Notes under the pieces: generated by a model
Told to the model about the DNA's origin: nothing
Seen by the model: only the letters and a program-made list of their open reading frames with translations
Database searches by the model: none
Shown: piece by piece, positions 33,301 to 56,500 of the stretch
Numbering within the stretch: position 1 is the first letter of the stretch
Layout of the letters: each line of letters begins with the position of its first letter
Source: Serripes groenlandicus
Lineage: Eukaryota; Mollusca; Bivalvia; Cardiida; Cardiidae
Length of the DNA: 64,000 nt
Assembly: GCA_031761405.1 (NCBI GenBank)
Contig: JASEVX010000013.1
Location: 37,845,863-37,909,862, forward strand
Direction: 5' to 3'
Made by a program: the position numbers and the translations under genes

Positions 33301-33980
33301 ATGTACATTTTATCTCAACACGGTTTGTATATGACCTCCAACCTTTAAATACATTCTGGAATGAAAATGTACATGAACGGCTCCGTTTTTAAAATCCTGA
33401 AATCTTGGAGAAAAGTATAATTTGTGAGTGTGGGCTCTTGGGTAACATTTTTGTGGTTAATCCCAAACCCATTCAGCTTCTTACTTTTAAAAAAATCGAT
33501 TTGAACTTTTTTTACATGAGTTTTCTTCCCTCTGGATAGAAATGCCACTTTAACACAAAATATATTATGAATGTTATACACGAGTGTCTATTTAAACACC
33601 GTTTCAGTGAAGAAAGTCACTGTTTACTTATCTTTCAATTCACCCTTTGCTCTTCAAACTAGATCGCATTACATTTTATCCGGATTGTTTATACTATATT
33701 GCGATTTAGAAAACCTTTGAAAGGTCATAAGTTTTCGTGAACGATACCTTGATGAGAAACCGCTTCTACTACCACTGATAGTTTCTAACTCATCATAAAT
33801 CAATAATCGAATTTGATCTTGGTACATAATGGGTATTCGTATTCTTTGCTTTCTTTGTTTTGGATAACTATGAAGTATAGTGATAACCTTTTCGACTGTG
33901 CTTTACGACCTACTTATCAAGTATCTTTGTCGCACTGAAATTTATATGTATTCGATTACGGTTTTGGTTATAATTATTGG
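33301..33980. other. No gene recognised
   Basis: AT-rich sequence upstream of the esterase remnant; no promoter or further exon could be supported. Confidence 0.5.
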
Positions 33981-33984
33981 ATTT

Positions 33985-34165
33985 AGATACTCAAAGTGTT
34001 TGTTTTATGCCGTTTATACCTTATTTTAGTTATATCACGGTGTTAAACTATGTTAATCACTTAACTACAGGTATATTTTATCCTGACAACACTTTTAGAG
34101 TCGTAGTGTTATCATCACAATCCTGAGCGTCAATGAGAGGAGTCATTTCTACCATTCTTCAATTC
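33985..34165 (-). mobile_element. Degenerate SINE type II fragment
   Basis: TTTTATGCCGTTTATACC, ATATCACGGTGTTAA, TATTTTATCCTGACAACACT and AATCCTGAGCGTCAATGAGA follow the order of minus-strand type II copies (compare 19141-19397). Confidence 0.5.
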
Positions 34166-36160
34166 TGGGTTAAGTTTTTGATGAACGGTTTAATATACTC
34201 ACTTAACGCACAGTTAAAAATATGATTAGAGAAAAATAGATGATAGGTAAACATTGACATGGGATTTATCTCGTTGGAGTTCAGCGATATAATGGGCTGA
34301 TTATAAACTGCAATAACAATACAAGCCCACATTTTTAGAACGCATATAATTGGTGAGCATATATAAATTATTGGGAGTTGAAAAAGATGGCGAAAAACAA
34401 CAACAAAATAAACTAGAACTATCACTGAATGTGATTAATACCCCCGAACGCCGCCCTGATAGGAAAGGTTGTGAAATATTTAGAAACCCCACCTTAAAAG
34501 GACAATGTTATGGATCGGGTTATTCTTGTTTTGTTCATTTTTGGATAACAAAGGGCAATAACTCTGTAATTATGTAAATTAGAGTTATGGTTCTTGTACA
34601 CCGCACTTCCTCTGATTATGCTCTACCGTTGTATGTAGTTTTATTAGATTCCATCTGTTAGTTATTAAATAATTCTCCGGACAAGAAAAAGTAACAAAGG
34701 GCAATAACTCTGTAATTATGTAAATAAGAGTTATGGTTCTTGTACACTGCACTTCCTCTCATTATGTTCTACCAATGTATGCAGTTTTATTAGATTCCAC
34801 CGGTTAGTTATTAAGTAATTCTCTGGACAAGAAAAAGTAACAAAGGGCAATAACTCTGTATTTAGGTAAAATAGAGTTATGGTTCTTGTACACCGCACTT
34901 CCTCTCAATGTGTTGTATCATCCTATGAAGTTTTATTAAATTCCAACAATTAGTTTTAAAGTTATGCTCCGGACAAGACTACGAACAAGAAAAAGTAACA
35001 AAGGGTAATAACTCTGTAATTATGTAAAGTAGAGTTATGGTTCTTGTACACTGCACTCCTCTGATTATGCTCTACCATTGTATGTAGGTTTATTAGATTC
35101 CATCTGTTAGTTATTAGGTAATTTTCCGGACAAGAAAAAGTAACAAAGGGCAATAACTCTGTATTTAGGTAAAATAGAGTTATTGTTCCTGTACACCGCA
35201 CTTCCTCTCAATGTGTTGTATCATCCTATGAAGTTTTATTAAATTCCAACAATTAGTTTTAAAGTTATGCTCCGGACAAGACTCTACGAACAAGAAAAAG
35301 TAACAAAGGGCAATAACTCTGTAATTATGTTTATGTAAATTAGAGTTATGGTTCGTATACACTGCACTTCCTCTCATTATGCTCTACCATTGTATGCAGT
35401 CTTATTAGATTCCATCTGTTAGTAATTAAGTAATTCTCCGGACAAGAAAAAGTAACAAAGGGCAATAACTCTGTATTTAGGTAAAATAGAGTTATGGTTT
35501 CTGTACACCGCACTTCCTCTCAATGTGTTGTATCATCCTATGAAGTTTTATTAAATTCCAACAATTAGTTTTAAAGTTATGCTCCGGACAAGACTCTACG
35601 AACAAGAAAAAGTAACAAAGGGCAATAACTCTGTAATTATGTAAATTAGAGTTATGGTTCGTGTACACTGCACTTCCTCTGATTATGCTCTACCATTGTA
35701 TGCAGTCTTATTAGATTCCATCTGTTAGTTATTAAGTAATTCTCCGGACAAGAAAAAGTAACAAAGGGCAATAACTCTGTATTTAGATAAAATAGAGTTA
35801 TGGTTCTTGGACACCGCACTTCCTCTCAATGTGTTGTATCATCCTATGAAGTTTTATTAAATTCCAACAATTAGTTTTAAAGTTATGCTCCGGACAAGAC
35901 TCAACGAACAAGAAAAAGTAACAAAGGGCAATAACTCTGTAATTATGTAAAGTATAGTTATGGTTCTTGTACACTGCACTTCCTCTGATTATGCTCTACC
36001 ATTGTATGTAGTTTTATTAGATTCCATCTGTTAGTTATTCAGTAATTTTCCGGACAAGAAAAAGTAACAAAGGGCAATAACTCTGTATTTAGGTAAAATA
36101 GAGTTATGGTTCCTGTACACCGCACTTTCTCTCAATGTGTTGTATCATCCTATGATGTTT

Positions 36161-37252
36161 TAATATATCTATAGGTACTACCTATTTACGAAAAAAACGC
36201 AAGATAATTATAAACAAAAATTAAAGAGCATACTTTGGCCATAAAAAAGGATTTATAAGTAATTGACTAGACAATAATAATGTTAATGTCATGTTTCGTG
36301 CATTATCAAAAAATATTTGGAATTCGTATTGCTGTCGTCTATTATTACGAACAGAAAATGATAAAGTAAAGACTTTCAGAACATCAAGGAATACATTTAT
36401 AATGAACGAGGTTAAAACATGATGGCCAAGATGATCCTAAATCGATCACCTGCATTATGGTAAAGAAGCAAAAAGATCAGCTCTTTGCTGATGCCACCTG
36501 GCAACTGCCTTTTTCAACCAGTCAATATGACTGGAACAAATGATGTAAGGGGTCACATTTCTGCTTAACCCTTTCCCTATTAGAGACGGTTTCTGAGGCC
36601 TTTGCAACAGACGATTTAGGGAAAGATTGTCGCTAAAAGAACAATTGCTCCTTATGAGAAAGTTATCCTTTTGCAACAATGTTTGATAAATAGCTCATGT
36701 ATAGGAATTTGGGGTATTTCATGTTGATACCACTTTTTTGCGGGAAACGACGTCGCTCCATTGACGTTACGCCAAGATGAAGTGTTACGGAAATGAAGTC
36801 ACGTCCTTCTTTGGCTACGATACAGTCAACATTTAGGTTCAGGCGTAGAAGTCTAATGCTGTCGTTTTTTTGACGAACGGGAAAACATATTTCTTACAGA
36901 GTTCCATTTATTTTTAATGTTAATTCCCCCAAAACACAGCACTTTAATAAATATCGATTTAAAAAAAAAAATATTAAAAAGACGACAATAATTTAAAAAA
37001 TCCGTGTTTTTCGTGTCATTTTATACATACCCAAAATATCGATTTAAAAAAAAAATATTAAAAAGACGACAATAATTTTTTTTCAATCCGTGTTTCTCGG
37101 CTCATTTTATACATACCCAAAATGGCGGCCCCCATGGATTTGGCCAGTTTCATTTCAGAAAGCTTCATGGGTTATTGAAAAAAAAAAAAAAAAAAAAAAA
37201 TCTCACACCCGTTAACTATAAGCGAAAAAACCCATTCATGGGGTTTTTTCGT
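36161..37252 (+). mobile_element. 1.09-kb element inserted in one satellite unit, copy 2
   Basis: The type-b unit starting at 36072 stops after 88 bases (CCTATGATGTTTT) and resumes at 37253 (ATTAAATTCCAAC) for about 70 bases, restoring about 158 bases. The insert matches 30391-31500. It holds a partial CCCTTTCCC MITE (36566-36690) and A-runs; it lacks coding sequence. Confidence 0.85.
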
Positions 37253-37917
37253 ATTAAATTCCAACAATTAGTTATAAAGTTATGCTCCGGACAAGACTCT
37301 TCGAACAAGAAAAAGTAACAAAGGGCAATAACTCTGTAATTATGTAAATTAGAGTTATGGTTCTTGTACACTGCACTTCCTCACATTATGCTCTACCATT
37401 GTATGTAGTTTTATTAGATTCCATCTGTTAGTTATTAAGTAATTCTCCGGACAAGAAAAAAAAAAAAAAGGGCAATAACTCTGTATTTAGATAAAATAGA
37501 GTTATGGTTCCTGTACACCACACTTCGTCTCAATGTGTTGTATCATCCTATGAAGTTTTATTAAATTTCAACAATTTGTTTTAAAGTTATGCTCCGGACA
37601 AGACTCTACGAATAAGAAAAAGTAACAAAGGGCAATAACTCTGTAATTATGTAAATTAGAGTTATGGTTCTTGTATACTGCACTTCCGCTGATTATGCTC
37701 TAACATTGTATGTAGTTTTATTAGATTCCATCTGTTAGTTATTAAGTAATTCTCCGGACAAGAAAAAGTAACAAAGGTCAATAACTCTGTATTTAGGTAA
37801 AATAGAGTTATGGTTCCTGTACACCGCACTTCCTCTCAATGTGTTGTATCATCCTATGAAGTTTTATTAAATTCCAACAATTAGTTTTAAAGTTATGCTC
37901 CGGACAAGGAAAATCGC

Positions 37918-37975
37918 AACGGACCAACCGACCGACCCGACCGACCGACCAACCGACCGACCGACCGACCAACCA
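37918..37975 (+). repeat. (ACCG)n microsatellite
   Basis: Runs of GACC/AACC following the last satellite unit; the position is typical of pearl-like elements. Confidence 0.9.
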
Positions 37976-38128
37976 CAGGGTGACTCCAATATACCCCCTC
38001 TAAACTTCGTTTATCGGGGGTATAATGAGTTACATATTTTACATGAAATAAAAGTGTAACGCACTTAGTTTAGGCAATGAACAGTATTGTATAACGTGGA
38101 AACTAACGTGAGCCCTAAATTCAATACA

Positions 38129-38424
38129 GCCGAGCCCTTGTAGTTCAGTCGGCAGCGACACGGGCTGTTAAGACAGGCGTTTTGAGTTCGAACCCCAGCT
38201 CGGTCAACATTCTTTCCGTCGTTCGACAAAAGTCACTGTGACAATCGTCACTAGTTGTTTAACAATACACTAACCGTCTATGTGGAAAGGCAGGCAGCTG
38301 CTTGGAAAGACTGTTGTGAGGAGTACTGGTATGAGATAGCCAGAAAACACATGCGTAGATGAACTTGCCGCCATGATATGAAAAAATGTTGAAAACTGCG
38401 TAAAACCCAAATCGATCAATGCAT
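38129..38424 (+). mobile_element. SINE type I, near full length
   Basis: GTAGTTCAGTCGGCAGCGAC box A, TTGAGTTCGAACCCC box B, tail CTGCGTAAAACCCAAATCG. Confidence 0.8.
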
Positions 38425-38429
38425 TAAAT

Positions 38430-39370
38430 ACACTGTGAAACCGAAGCACGTTCCGCATGAAGCCACTTTTTATTAATTCATTATCTATGCGAAAGCCATA
38501 TATACGGGCTAATCGACTTTGTTGGTTCAAGCCATCCGTACTAATTTACAATTGTACGCCGAGTACGAGACGTTGTATAAAGGTAAAGTTTACACTCTGA
38601 CTGTGAGTCCTCGCGCCCACATAAAATGTTTCCCTGCATATAGCTCATTCGACATTATCCCCCGAGTTAAACCGATATTCCCTAGCTCTTAGGGTAGGGC
38701 GACATCGGGTTTACCCGGGTAGGCTATATATCTTGTTAAAACGAACGCCACTCGAGTCAACTCGGGTCAACCCGTGTTGACTCGGAGGGGGCCTATAAGC
38801 CGAATGCGGTCATTGAGTACGGTTAGTGAAAAGGGAAGGAACTCCAGACTACCGTCCTTAGAGCAAGTCGTACACGTGTCTGATTGCACTGGTGTAGAAA
38901 GAGAGGTACTTGAGCGTGACAAATAAGTCCCTGTATACATTGCTGTGTAATATGCACTTATCCCTTTACAACATATAGACGCTTTCTGACGTATCTACAT
39001 AACGGTAACACAAGAGAAAGTTGATGCAAGGCATCAATGTCGCCGGAAAAGACTGCATTGATTTATTTATGTATTCTTGACTTTCCTTAGTCTATTCAAA
39101 CATTAGGAACGTTGAAATGAAAACATTTGCTTATAAAGTTTATATTCATACCTATACATTAGGGTATCTATAAAAAATTAACGAAATGTGTACACATTTA
39201 TCTGGCTTAAATTTAATTCTGCTGTTGTTACTTATTTAAATAATAGTATTCATTCATATAATTTCAATGTTTGTCAATCTTATTCGAATCACAAGGTAAA
39301 TATCCTGGTATTGCTTTAAAGGGAGGTAATTTGAAGAAAACACACAAAAGTCTTCAAAAGGAGAAATATA
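38430..39370. other. No gene recognised
   Basis: Contains a GC-richer inverted word near 38750-38785 (CGAGTCAACTCGGGTCAACC / GTGTTGACTCGG). No supported coding region. Confidence 0.45.
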
Positions 39371-39371
39371 T

Positions 39372-39510
39372 CAGCATTACCGTCTACAGTTTAAATTGTT
39401 CTATTGTTTGTGGATTTAAAAATGTTCTTTTTTTCTTATTTCTACATGTACAACGAAATATTGCGGCTTCTCTTTGACGCTTTGCGTCAAACATTCGTCT
39501 TGTACTTGTC
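39372..39510 (+). repeat. Dispersed repeat, copy 2 (pair with 17090-17220)
   Basis: Same words in the same order as 17090-17220; see that entry. Confidence 0.6.
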
Positions 39511-40073
39511 TAAAATAAAATAATATCACTCGCTTTTTCATATCGAAATGCGCATGCGCGAAAATCGATGTTAAAGGTCACGAAACTACACAACAGAATA
39601 GGGTCTATATTTAGCTTAGAAACAGTTCCTACTTTAGATATTCATGGATTAACATTATTAAATGAATTCTACACAAATCAAGACATCTCTTTGAACATGA
39701 AAACAACATTTAGTAAGTTAAAATTGCTATTAAAAGGAGAATCCGAAATTGACCTCAATGATGACACATAAGAGTCTGCATTAGGGGGTGTTGGTTCACG
39801 TCTTGAAGGGACCACTTTTGTCTTCGTAAATAAGACAAAAAACTTAAATGCGAGTGAAATAAAAAAAACTGCAAACATTAAAAAATCGGAATATTTATTT
39901 CATTTTAGATGTGTCATTTATTAGTGTTCGTAAACAACCACAATTGTAATATGTTCAAATCATCTAGATGTGTTTCTTTCTAATAATAAGCCGCCCTCCC
40001 ATGTGATTTCCGAAAAGCTATTAAAAATAGAAGTCGCGGGCTTCTGCCCGGCGACTAATAAAGTGTCTTTTGA

Positions 40074-40374
40074 TTGATTGATTGATTGATTGGGGTTTAA
40101 CGCCGTTTTTAACAATTTCTCAGTCATATCACGGCGGCCAGTTCACCTACTCATGTGTTTCCTGGTTTTCTCATACCAGTACTCCACACATCAATCTTCC
40201 CAAGCAACTGGCTGCTTTTCCACATAGACTTAGCCCATTGGTGGAAGACGAATGACGCATGTCGCAATGACTTTTGTCAAACGTCGGAAAGAAAGTTGGC
40301 CGAGCCGGGATTCGAACTCACAACCCCTGGATTGACAGCCCGCGTCGTTACCGACTGAGCTACCGGGACTTGAC
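40074..40374 (-). mobile_element. SINE type I, full length, 13-bp target duplication
   Basis: GATTGATTGGGGTTTAACGC tail to CTGAGCTACCGGGACTTG head. Flanked by AAGTGTCTTTTGA at 40061-40073 and 40375-40387. Confidence 0.9.
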
Positions 40375-40486
40375 AAGTGTCTTTTGAACTCACCCCTTCA
40401 TTACTCGAGTCCTTAGTACCGAGTTATCTGCCATTTTCATTACGTAACCGGAGCGGGACCACACCAATAATTGCAGCGACATTTGT

Positions 40487-41036
40487 ATTGATTGATTGTT
40501 TGGTGTTTTACGTCGCCTTCAGCAATTGTTTACAGTTATATTGATTGATTGATTGATTGGGGTTTAACACCGTTTTTAACAATTTCTCAGTTATATCACG
40601 GCGGCCAGTTCACCTACTCATGCATTTCCTGTTTTTCTCACACCAGTACTCAACACAACACTTTTCCCAAGCAACTGGCTGCTTTTCCACATAACTTAGC
40701 CCATTGGTGGAAGACGAATGACGCATGTCGCATTGACTTTTGTCAATCGTCGGAAAGAAAGTTGGCCGATCCGGGATTCGAACTCACAACCCCTGGATTG
40801 ACAACCCGCGTCGCTACCGGGGCTCGGCTTTACAGTTATAACTCGGCGTTTCCTGGGTAAGTAACCAGTACGACTGAACCCAGTCAGTCAGTTGTAAGGC
40901 TAACCCCGCAACCCTGAGCGCCAAGGAGTACAGCCATCAATACCATGTGTTGAAGTCTTTGGTATGACCCAGCCGGGGACCGAACCCGCGACCTCCCGCG
41001 CCCGAGGCGGACGCTCTACCTCTACACCACCGATGC
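40487..41036 (-). mobile_element. SINE type II interrupted by a type I SINE
   Basis: Tail GATTGTTTGGTGTTTTACGT at left; body AACCCTGAGCGCCAAGG, box B inverse GGGGACCGAACCCGCG and box A inverse CTCTACCTCTACACCACCG at right. Split at 40541-40828 by another SINE. Confidence 0.85.
40541..40828 (-). mobile_element. SINE type I nested in a type II SINE
   Basis: Flanked by the 12-bp duplication TTTACAGTTATA at 40529-40540 and 40829-40840, so the insertion into the older type II copy is exact. Confidence 0.9.
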
Positions 41037-41237
41037 GGTCGCGACCTTTGGACATTGTGTCATAAAAAGAAACTCGTTTAATAAGACGAAGGTGCCATTT
41101 GTCGGAGTGCACTGGTGTAGTTATGAAGGTGCTTGAACGTGACAAATGTGTCCCTATATATAGGAAATACATTGCTATGTAATATGATTTTAATATTAAC
41201 AACGGGATGCTAAATTAAATGTCAACGACTTGTGAAA

Positions 41238-41570
41238 ACACTGTGACATAATGAGCAATTCATCCATGTGCCACAATGTTGTCAACTCTATTTAATGATT
41301 AAACTCTCATTTATAGATATATTTCATATTTGTGTCAAAACGTTTTCAAAGATGTCTGCTGCAGATTTGTTGTATGGGGGAAATGTGTGAACAGAAGAAT
41401 TTTGTAATTGACAAATATTAGACGAAACAAAGACCTTCATTTCTAAGACAGATCTTGACATAGCCAGTTTGCAACATCTTAATAATGATTTATGTTATCT
41501 TAACCCTTTCCCCCATATAGACGCTTTCTGACGCCTCTGCAGCAGACGGATTTTTGGAAACATAGTGGCT
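41238..41570. repeat. Two partial CCCTTTCCC-type MITEs
   Basis: 41238-41390 has GTGCCACAATGTTGTCAACT and CGTTTTCAAAGATGTCTGC. 41504-41570 starts TTAACCCTTTCCCCCATATA, GACGCTTTCTGACGCCTCTG and breaks off. Confidence 0.55.
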
Positions 41571-41716
41571 AATGACTGACTTTCCGGGACCCGACTTTTA
41601 TAGTCATCTGACCCTTCCATTACACTTTTTTAAGTATGTCGGATTCTTAACTAATGTTTTATCCGCCAGGCATGGTTTCCCTCATACATTATTTTATAAC
41701 AATATTAATTGTATTG

Positions 41717-41830
41717 ATGATGATGATGATTATGATGCTGATGGTGATGATGATGATAATGATGATGATGATGATGGGGATGATGATGATAATGATGATG
41801 ATGATGATGATGATGATAGCAATAACACTT
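41717..41830 (+). repeat. (GAT)n microsatellite
   Basis: Imperfect GAT/GAC triplets. The Asp-rich and Met-rich open frames here are by-products. Confidence 0.95.
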
Positions 41831-42016
41831 CTACTACTACTAAAACTTATAATACTACTAATAACACAAATAATAAAAATAAGTAATAATTAGGAAAACA
41901 ATGATAATGCAGATGATGATGAATCACCGTAAACATAAACCATATAAACATATAGGCTACATATATAGAAACATTTGAATACTGTTTACATTATCAAAGT
42001 CATTATTAACTTCATA

Positions 42017-42312
42017 GCCGAGTCCCGGTAGCTCAATCGGTAGCGACACGGGCTGTCAATCCAGGGGTTGTAAGTTCGAATCCCAGCTCGGCCAACATTC
42101 TTTCCGACGTTTGACAAAAGTCATTGTGACCTGCGTCATTCGTCTTTAACCAATGGTCTGTTTAACAGTCTATGTGGAAAAGAAGCCAGTTGCTTGGAAG
42201 GTATGATGTGTTGGAAAACCAGGATAAGTAGGTGAACTGATCGCCGCGATATGACAGAAAAATTGTTGAAAACGGCGTTAAACCCCAATCAATCAATCAG
42301 TCAATCAATTAT
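42017..42312 (+). mobile_element. SINE type I, full length
   Basis: GTAGCTCAATCGGTAGCG box A, GTAAGTTCGAATCCC box B, tail CGGCGTTAAACCCCAATC. Confidence 0.85.
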
Positions 42313-42369
42313 CTTCATTATCATCCAAAAGTGATTAATATCACAGTTCTGGTACTGGAGCCGCGGCTG

Positions 42370-42792
42370 AACCTCGGTACCTCAGTCGGTAGCGACGCGC
42401 GCGCGCTGTCAATACATTGGTTGTGAGTTCGAACTCCTGGTTGCGGGGCTTTCAATACGACTGACTGGTGTCAGGACAAATGGACCAGTAGTACTGGTAA
42501 TTTACCTAGGAAACGCTGTGATATAACTGAAACATTGTTGAAAGCGGCGTAAAACATAAGACACTCAATTCGTTCTCCTGTTCGACCAACATTTTTTCCG
42601 ACGTTTGACAAAAGTCACTATGACAAGCGTCATTCGTCTCCCACCAATGGGCTAAAAGTCTATGTGGAAAAGCAGCCAGTTCCTTCAAAGTCTGTTGTGT
42701 TGAGTACTGGTTTGGGAACGTCAGGAAACACATGGATAGGTGAAGATATAACTGAAAAATGGTTGAAAACGACGTTAAACCCCAATCAAATT
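42370..42792 (+). mobile_element. SINE type I interrupted by a truncated type II SINE
   Basis: The type I head runs to GTTCGAACTCCTG at 42439; type II body and tail (GACTGACTGGTGTCAGGACA ... GCGTAAAACATAAG) follow; type I resumes after a slightly diverged copy of the target (ATTCGTTCTCCTG, 42568-42580) and ends GTTAAACCCCAATCAAAT. Confidence 0.75.
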
Positions 42793-43192
42793 GAAGCTCC
42801 TATGGCCGTTTTAATATGACGAGGTTGACATTTCACGCATGATGAAGTTCCAATATTTATATGTTTTGATAATGCAAGTAAATGCGACTTTTATCTGTCC
42901 GTCGTCTTGCCAATTACAACATGATTTGTGTTTTTCAGACCCCAGTAAGTACTAGAAATGAATTTAAACACATGAGCAACGTTGTAGATCATTCTAGTTT
43001 TAGAACACGGCATGTGACTTAATTTAAATCACATGACTATCACATGACATAACACATGACATAGTCACACTTCGACAATGTAAACATACAGAACATAGTG
43101 TATACATAATACGTTTAAAACATAAGGAAGAATATTGACAAGCCATACTGTGGAGATCTGAATTTGTGAAAGAACTATTAACTGTGCTAAGA

Positions 43193-53617
<10,425 letters not shown>

Positions 53618-53863
53618 TTAAACCCTATAAACACATTGAATTAATATAACATGTTTCACATTGTTTGCAACTAAGATACATAGGGCGTAATATTGTCTAA
53701 ACACTAATTTCATTTTTATTGGATAAACTATATGCTTTTTATTTTTATTTCTACTAAAACCAATTTGACATATTTTAAAAACTGTTGAATATAAATATAT
53801 GTTTTCTATGCCTGTAACTTAAAATCACATAATATATAACAGACATAATTTTGATTTGATTAC

Positions 53864-53869
53864 AATAAA
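53864..53869 (+). terminator. Candidate polyadenylation signal of cathepsin C
   Basis: AATAAA about 250 bases after the stop codon, the first canonical one seen downstream. Confidence 0.55.
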
Positions 53870-53927
53870 TTCATGTTTCTGACAATCGACTTATAGAATG
53901 TTCTAATTCGTAACGTCCATTACGGCT

Positions 53928-54540
<613 letters not shown>

Positions 54541-54960
54541 GAGAGATAGTATTAGAGCTCGCTCGCCAGACTCCTCTCACCCTCCTCCCGTGCGCGCCTC
54601 ACACCCTTCTCCCCACACACACACCATCTCTCACTACCACCCCCCCCCCCCCCCCCCACCCCACACACACCCCCACACCACCCGACAGCCCCCGGCGCCC
54701 TCCTGCCGACCTGACAGAGTGAGAGAGATATAGAAGACAGAAAAGAATGGGATCTCTATCTCTCCTCTCTCTGCGCAATCAGTCTTCTTGCGCAGTGTTA
54801 TCTCGAAAATACGAGGCGCTCGCAATAACAAAAATAAGCTAGGATAGATTTCTGGAGCTGAAGAGAGAGCGACACACACCACACCACAAAAAAAAGGAGA
54901 AAGCCGGCAGCGAAGCCAGACAGACAGAACAGACAGACATACAGTCAACTGACTCATTTA
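54541..54960. other. Low-complexity, possibly low-quality sequence
   Basis: C-rich and CA-rich with a long C run near 54640-54660 and irregular AGA/ACA words; unlike its neighbours in base use. Looks like noisy consensus next to a microsatellite. Confidence 0.5.
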
Positions 54961-55063
54961 ATACCTGACATGCTCGGCTGTGTTTATGCAGTATTTTATT
55001 TACACTATGCGTGACTCAGGAAAATTAGGCTTGGCTTATCAGTCGTCTGGTTCTCTGCACAGT

Positions 55064-55072
55064 TATAAATAG
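55064..55072 (+). promoter_or_regulatory. TATA box, candidate start of the myosin light chain gene
   Basis: TATAAATAG in a GC-richer setting, followed by CGCCGAAACCAATATG and an exon-like stretch ending at a good donor (55212). Confidence 0.4.
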
Positions 55073-55096
55073 AACACAGACACGCCGAAGAAACGC

Positions 55097-55212
55097 CGAA
55101 ACCAATATGTTTAAACGTGTACTCTTTCACGATACATAGAAGAGTGGAAATTCTTTGAGCTTTTTGTGGAATTCAATATTGGAATTTGTATATTTCTGTC
55201 GTGGTTGAAAAG
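55097..55212 (+). other. Candidate 5' UTR exon of the myosin light chain gene
   Basis: Ends GTTGAAAAG before GTAAGATC, a strong donor. A second copy ends at 56587 after the gap. No supported coding frame. The link to the coding exon at 59100 is inference from position, strand and the absence of another gene. Confidence 0.35.
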
Positions 55213-56300
55213 GTAAGATCATGTTTGTTTATTTTTTATAATCGAATTTAAGAGAACTATGTCTTCTAGTAGATTCAATTGATTAATACCCGAATAAAAA
55301 ACAACGATATTGTCTGTTTTGATATATTTATCATTTATATCAGATTCTTATGAGTCGGATCAATATTGACTGGCTTACCGCCATTTTCAACAATTCTTCA
55401 GTCATATCAGGCGGCCTACTCATTGTATCGTAGCTTTCTCACACCGGTACTCCTTAAAACATACTTTCCAAGCAGCTGGCTGTTTTTCCACATAGACTGT
55501 TAGCCCATTGGTGAGAGAATAATGACGCATTGACAGCCAGCGTTGCCCACCGACTGAGCCACCGGAACTCGGCTGGTTCTGATCAAACTATAGATTACCA
55601 TAAAAGCCGTTCTTGGGTCGCGGGTTCGATCCCCGACCGGGTCGTACCAAGGACTTGAAAAATGGTAGAAATAGCTGCCCTTCTTTGCGCTTAGGGTTAG
55701 CATAACGATTGTCTGACTGGTGTCAGTTTAATGGATCAGTACTACTGGTAAATTACCCAGGAAACGCCGTGATATAACTGAAAAATGATTGAAATCGGCG
55801 TTTAACGCAAAACAATTAATATTACTTGCTTAGCATGTAATAAACTTCAGTTTATTTATGCGGACAGTGGAGATCTTGATCAGACTACGAATCGAGGGCT
55901 GGGCGTGAAACGATTGTAACTAAATTGGTATTTTTTTTACCAGATTTAATCATCTCGCCATAAAGTCTTTATAAGCGTTAATTAATTTTTCTTGGTAAAC
56001 AATGGACATTTAAGTGCCATTTGCATTGTTACACAGGGGTCAAAATTGCCCAAAAATCAGGGTTTTCAAAATAGGATTTAAGTTACAACCGTTTCAAGCC
56101 GATGTTGTGGGTACTCAAAATAATCGAATCAGTGATGAGGACCACAAACATAGGGCTTTGAGCATTTGAGTCTAGAAACTATGTGATAACATGACAGATC
56201 CCCAAGTAGAATAGTTTATATCGAGGGCTGGGTGGGAAACGGTTGTAACTAAAAACCTTTTTTGAAAACCCTGGTTTAAAGGCAATTTTTGACCCTTTGT
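55132..56300 (+). repeat. Duplicated block, copy 1 (left of gap)
   Basis: Matches 56501-57716 base for base apart from small indels and substitutions (for example the longer CAGCTTCATTGATATTCC at 56716). Contains a minus type I SINE (55375-55575), a plus type II SINE (55607-55822) and pieces of the 248-bp MITE (55888-56097 and 56218-56300). Confidence 0.9.
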
Positions 56301-56500
56301 NNNNNNNNNNNNNNNNNNNNNNNNNNNNNNNNNNNNNNNNNNNNNNNNNNNNNNNNNNNNNNNNNNNNNNNNNNNNNNNNNNNNNNNNNNNNNNNNNNNN
56401 NNNNNNNNNNNNNNNNNNNNNNNNNNNNNNNNNNNNNNNNNNNNNNNNNNNNNNNNNNNNNNNNNNNNNNNNNNNNNNNNNNNNNNNNNNNNNNNNNNNN
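56301..56500. other. Assembly gap (200 N)
   Basis: All N. The sequence on its right restarts the block found at 55132. Confidence 1.

Larger units (their letters stand above)
34500..38035 (+). mobile_element. Pearl-like element: alternating 146/160-bp satellite
   Basis: Units begin at GGGCAATAACTCTGTA: 34553, 34699, 34845, 35003, 35148, 35308, 35460, 35620, 35766, 35926, 36072, then 37323, 37470, 37630 and 37776. Type a (about 146 bp) has TAATTATGTAAATTAG and GATTATGCTCTACCATTG; type b (about 160 bp) has TATTTAGGTAAAATAG and CAATGTGTTGTATCATCC. They alternate, giving a 306-bp higher-order repeat. The array ends in GGACAAGGAAAATCG, an (ACCG) tract and a hairpin ATACCCCC..CGGGGGTAT. This matches the described bivalve pearl elements (tandem core, microsatellite, conserved 3' end), which have been linked to Helitrons. 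Confidence 0.75.

Noticed and set aside
41572..41893. Asp-rich and Met-rich frames
   Set aside because: By-products of the GAT microsatellite.
42017..42110. Functional tRNA gene (box A and box B perfect)
   Set aside because: The acceptor stems do not pair and the body and CAATCAATC tail show it is a SINE; the same holds for the other heads.
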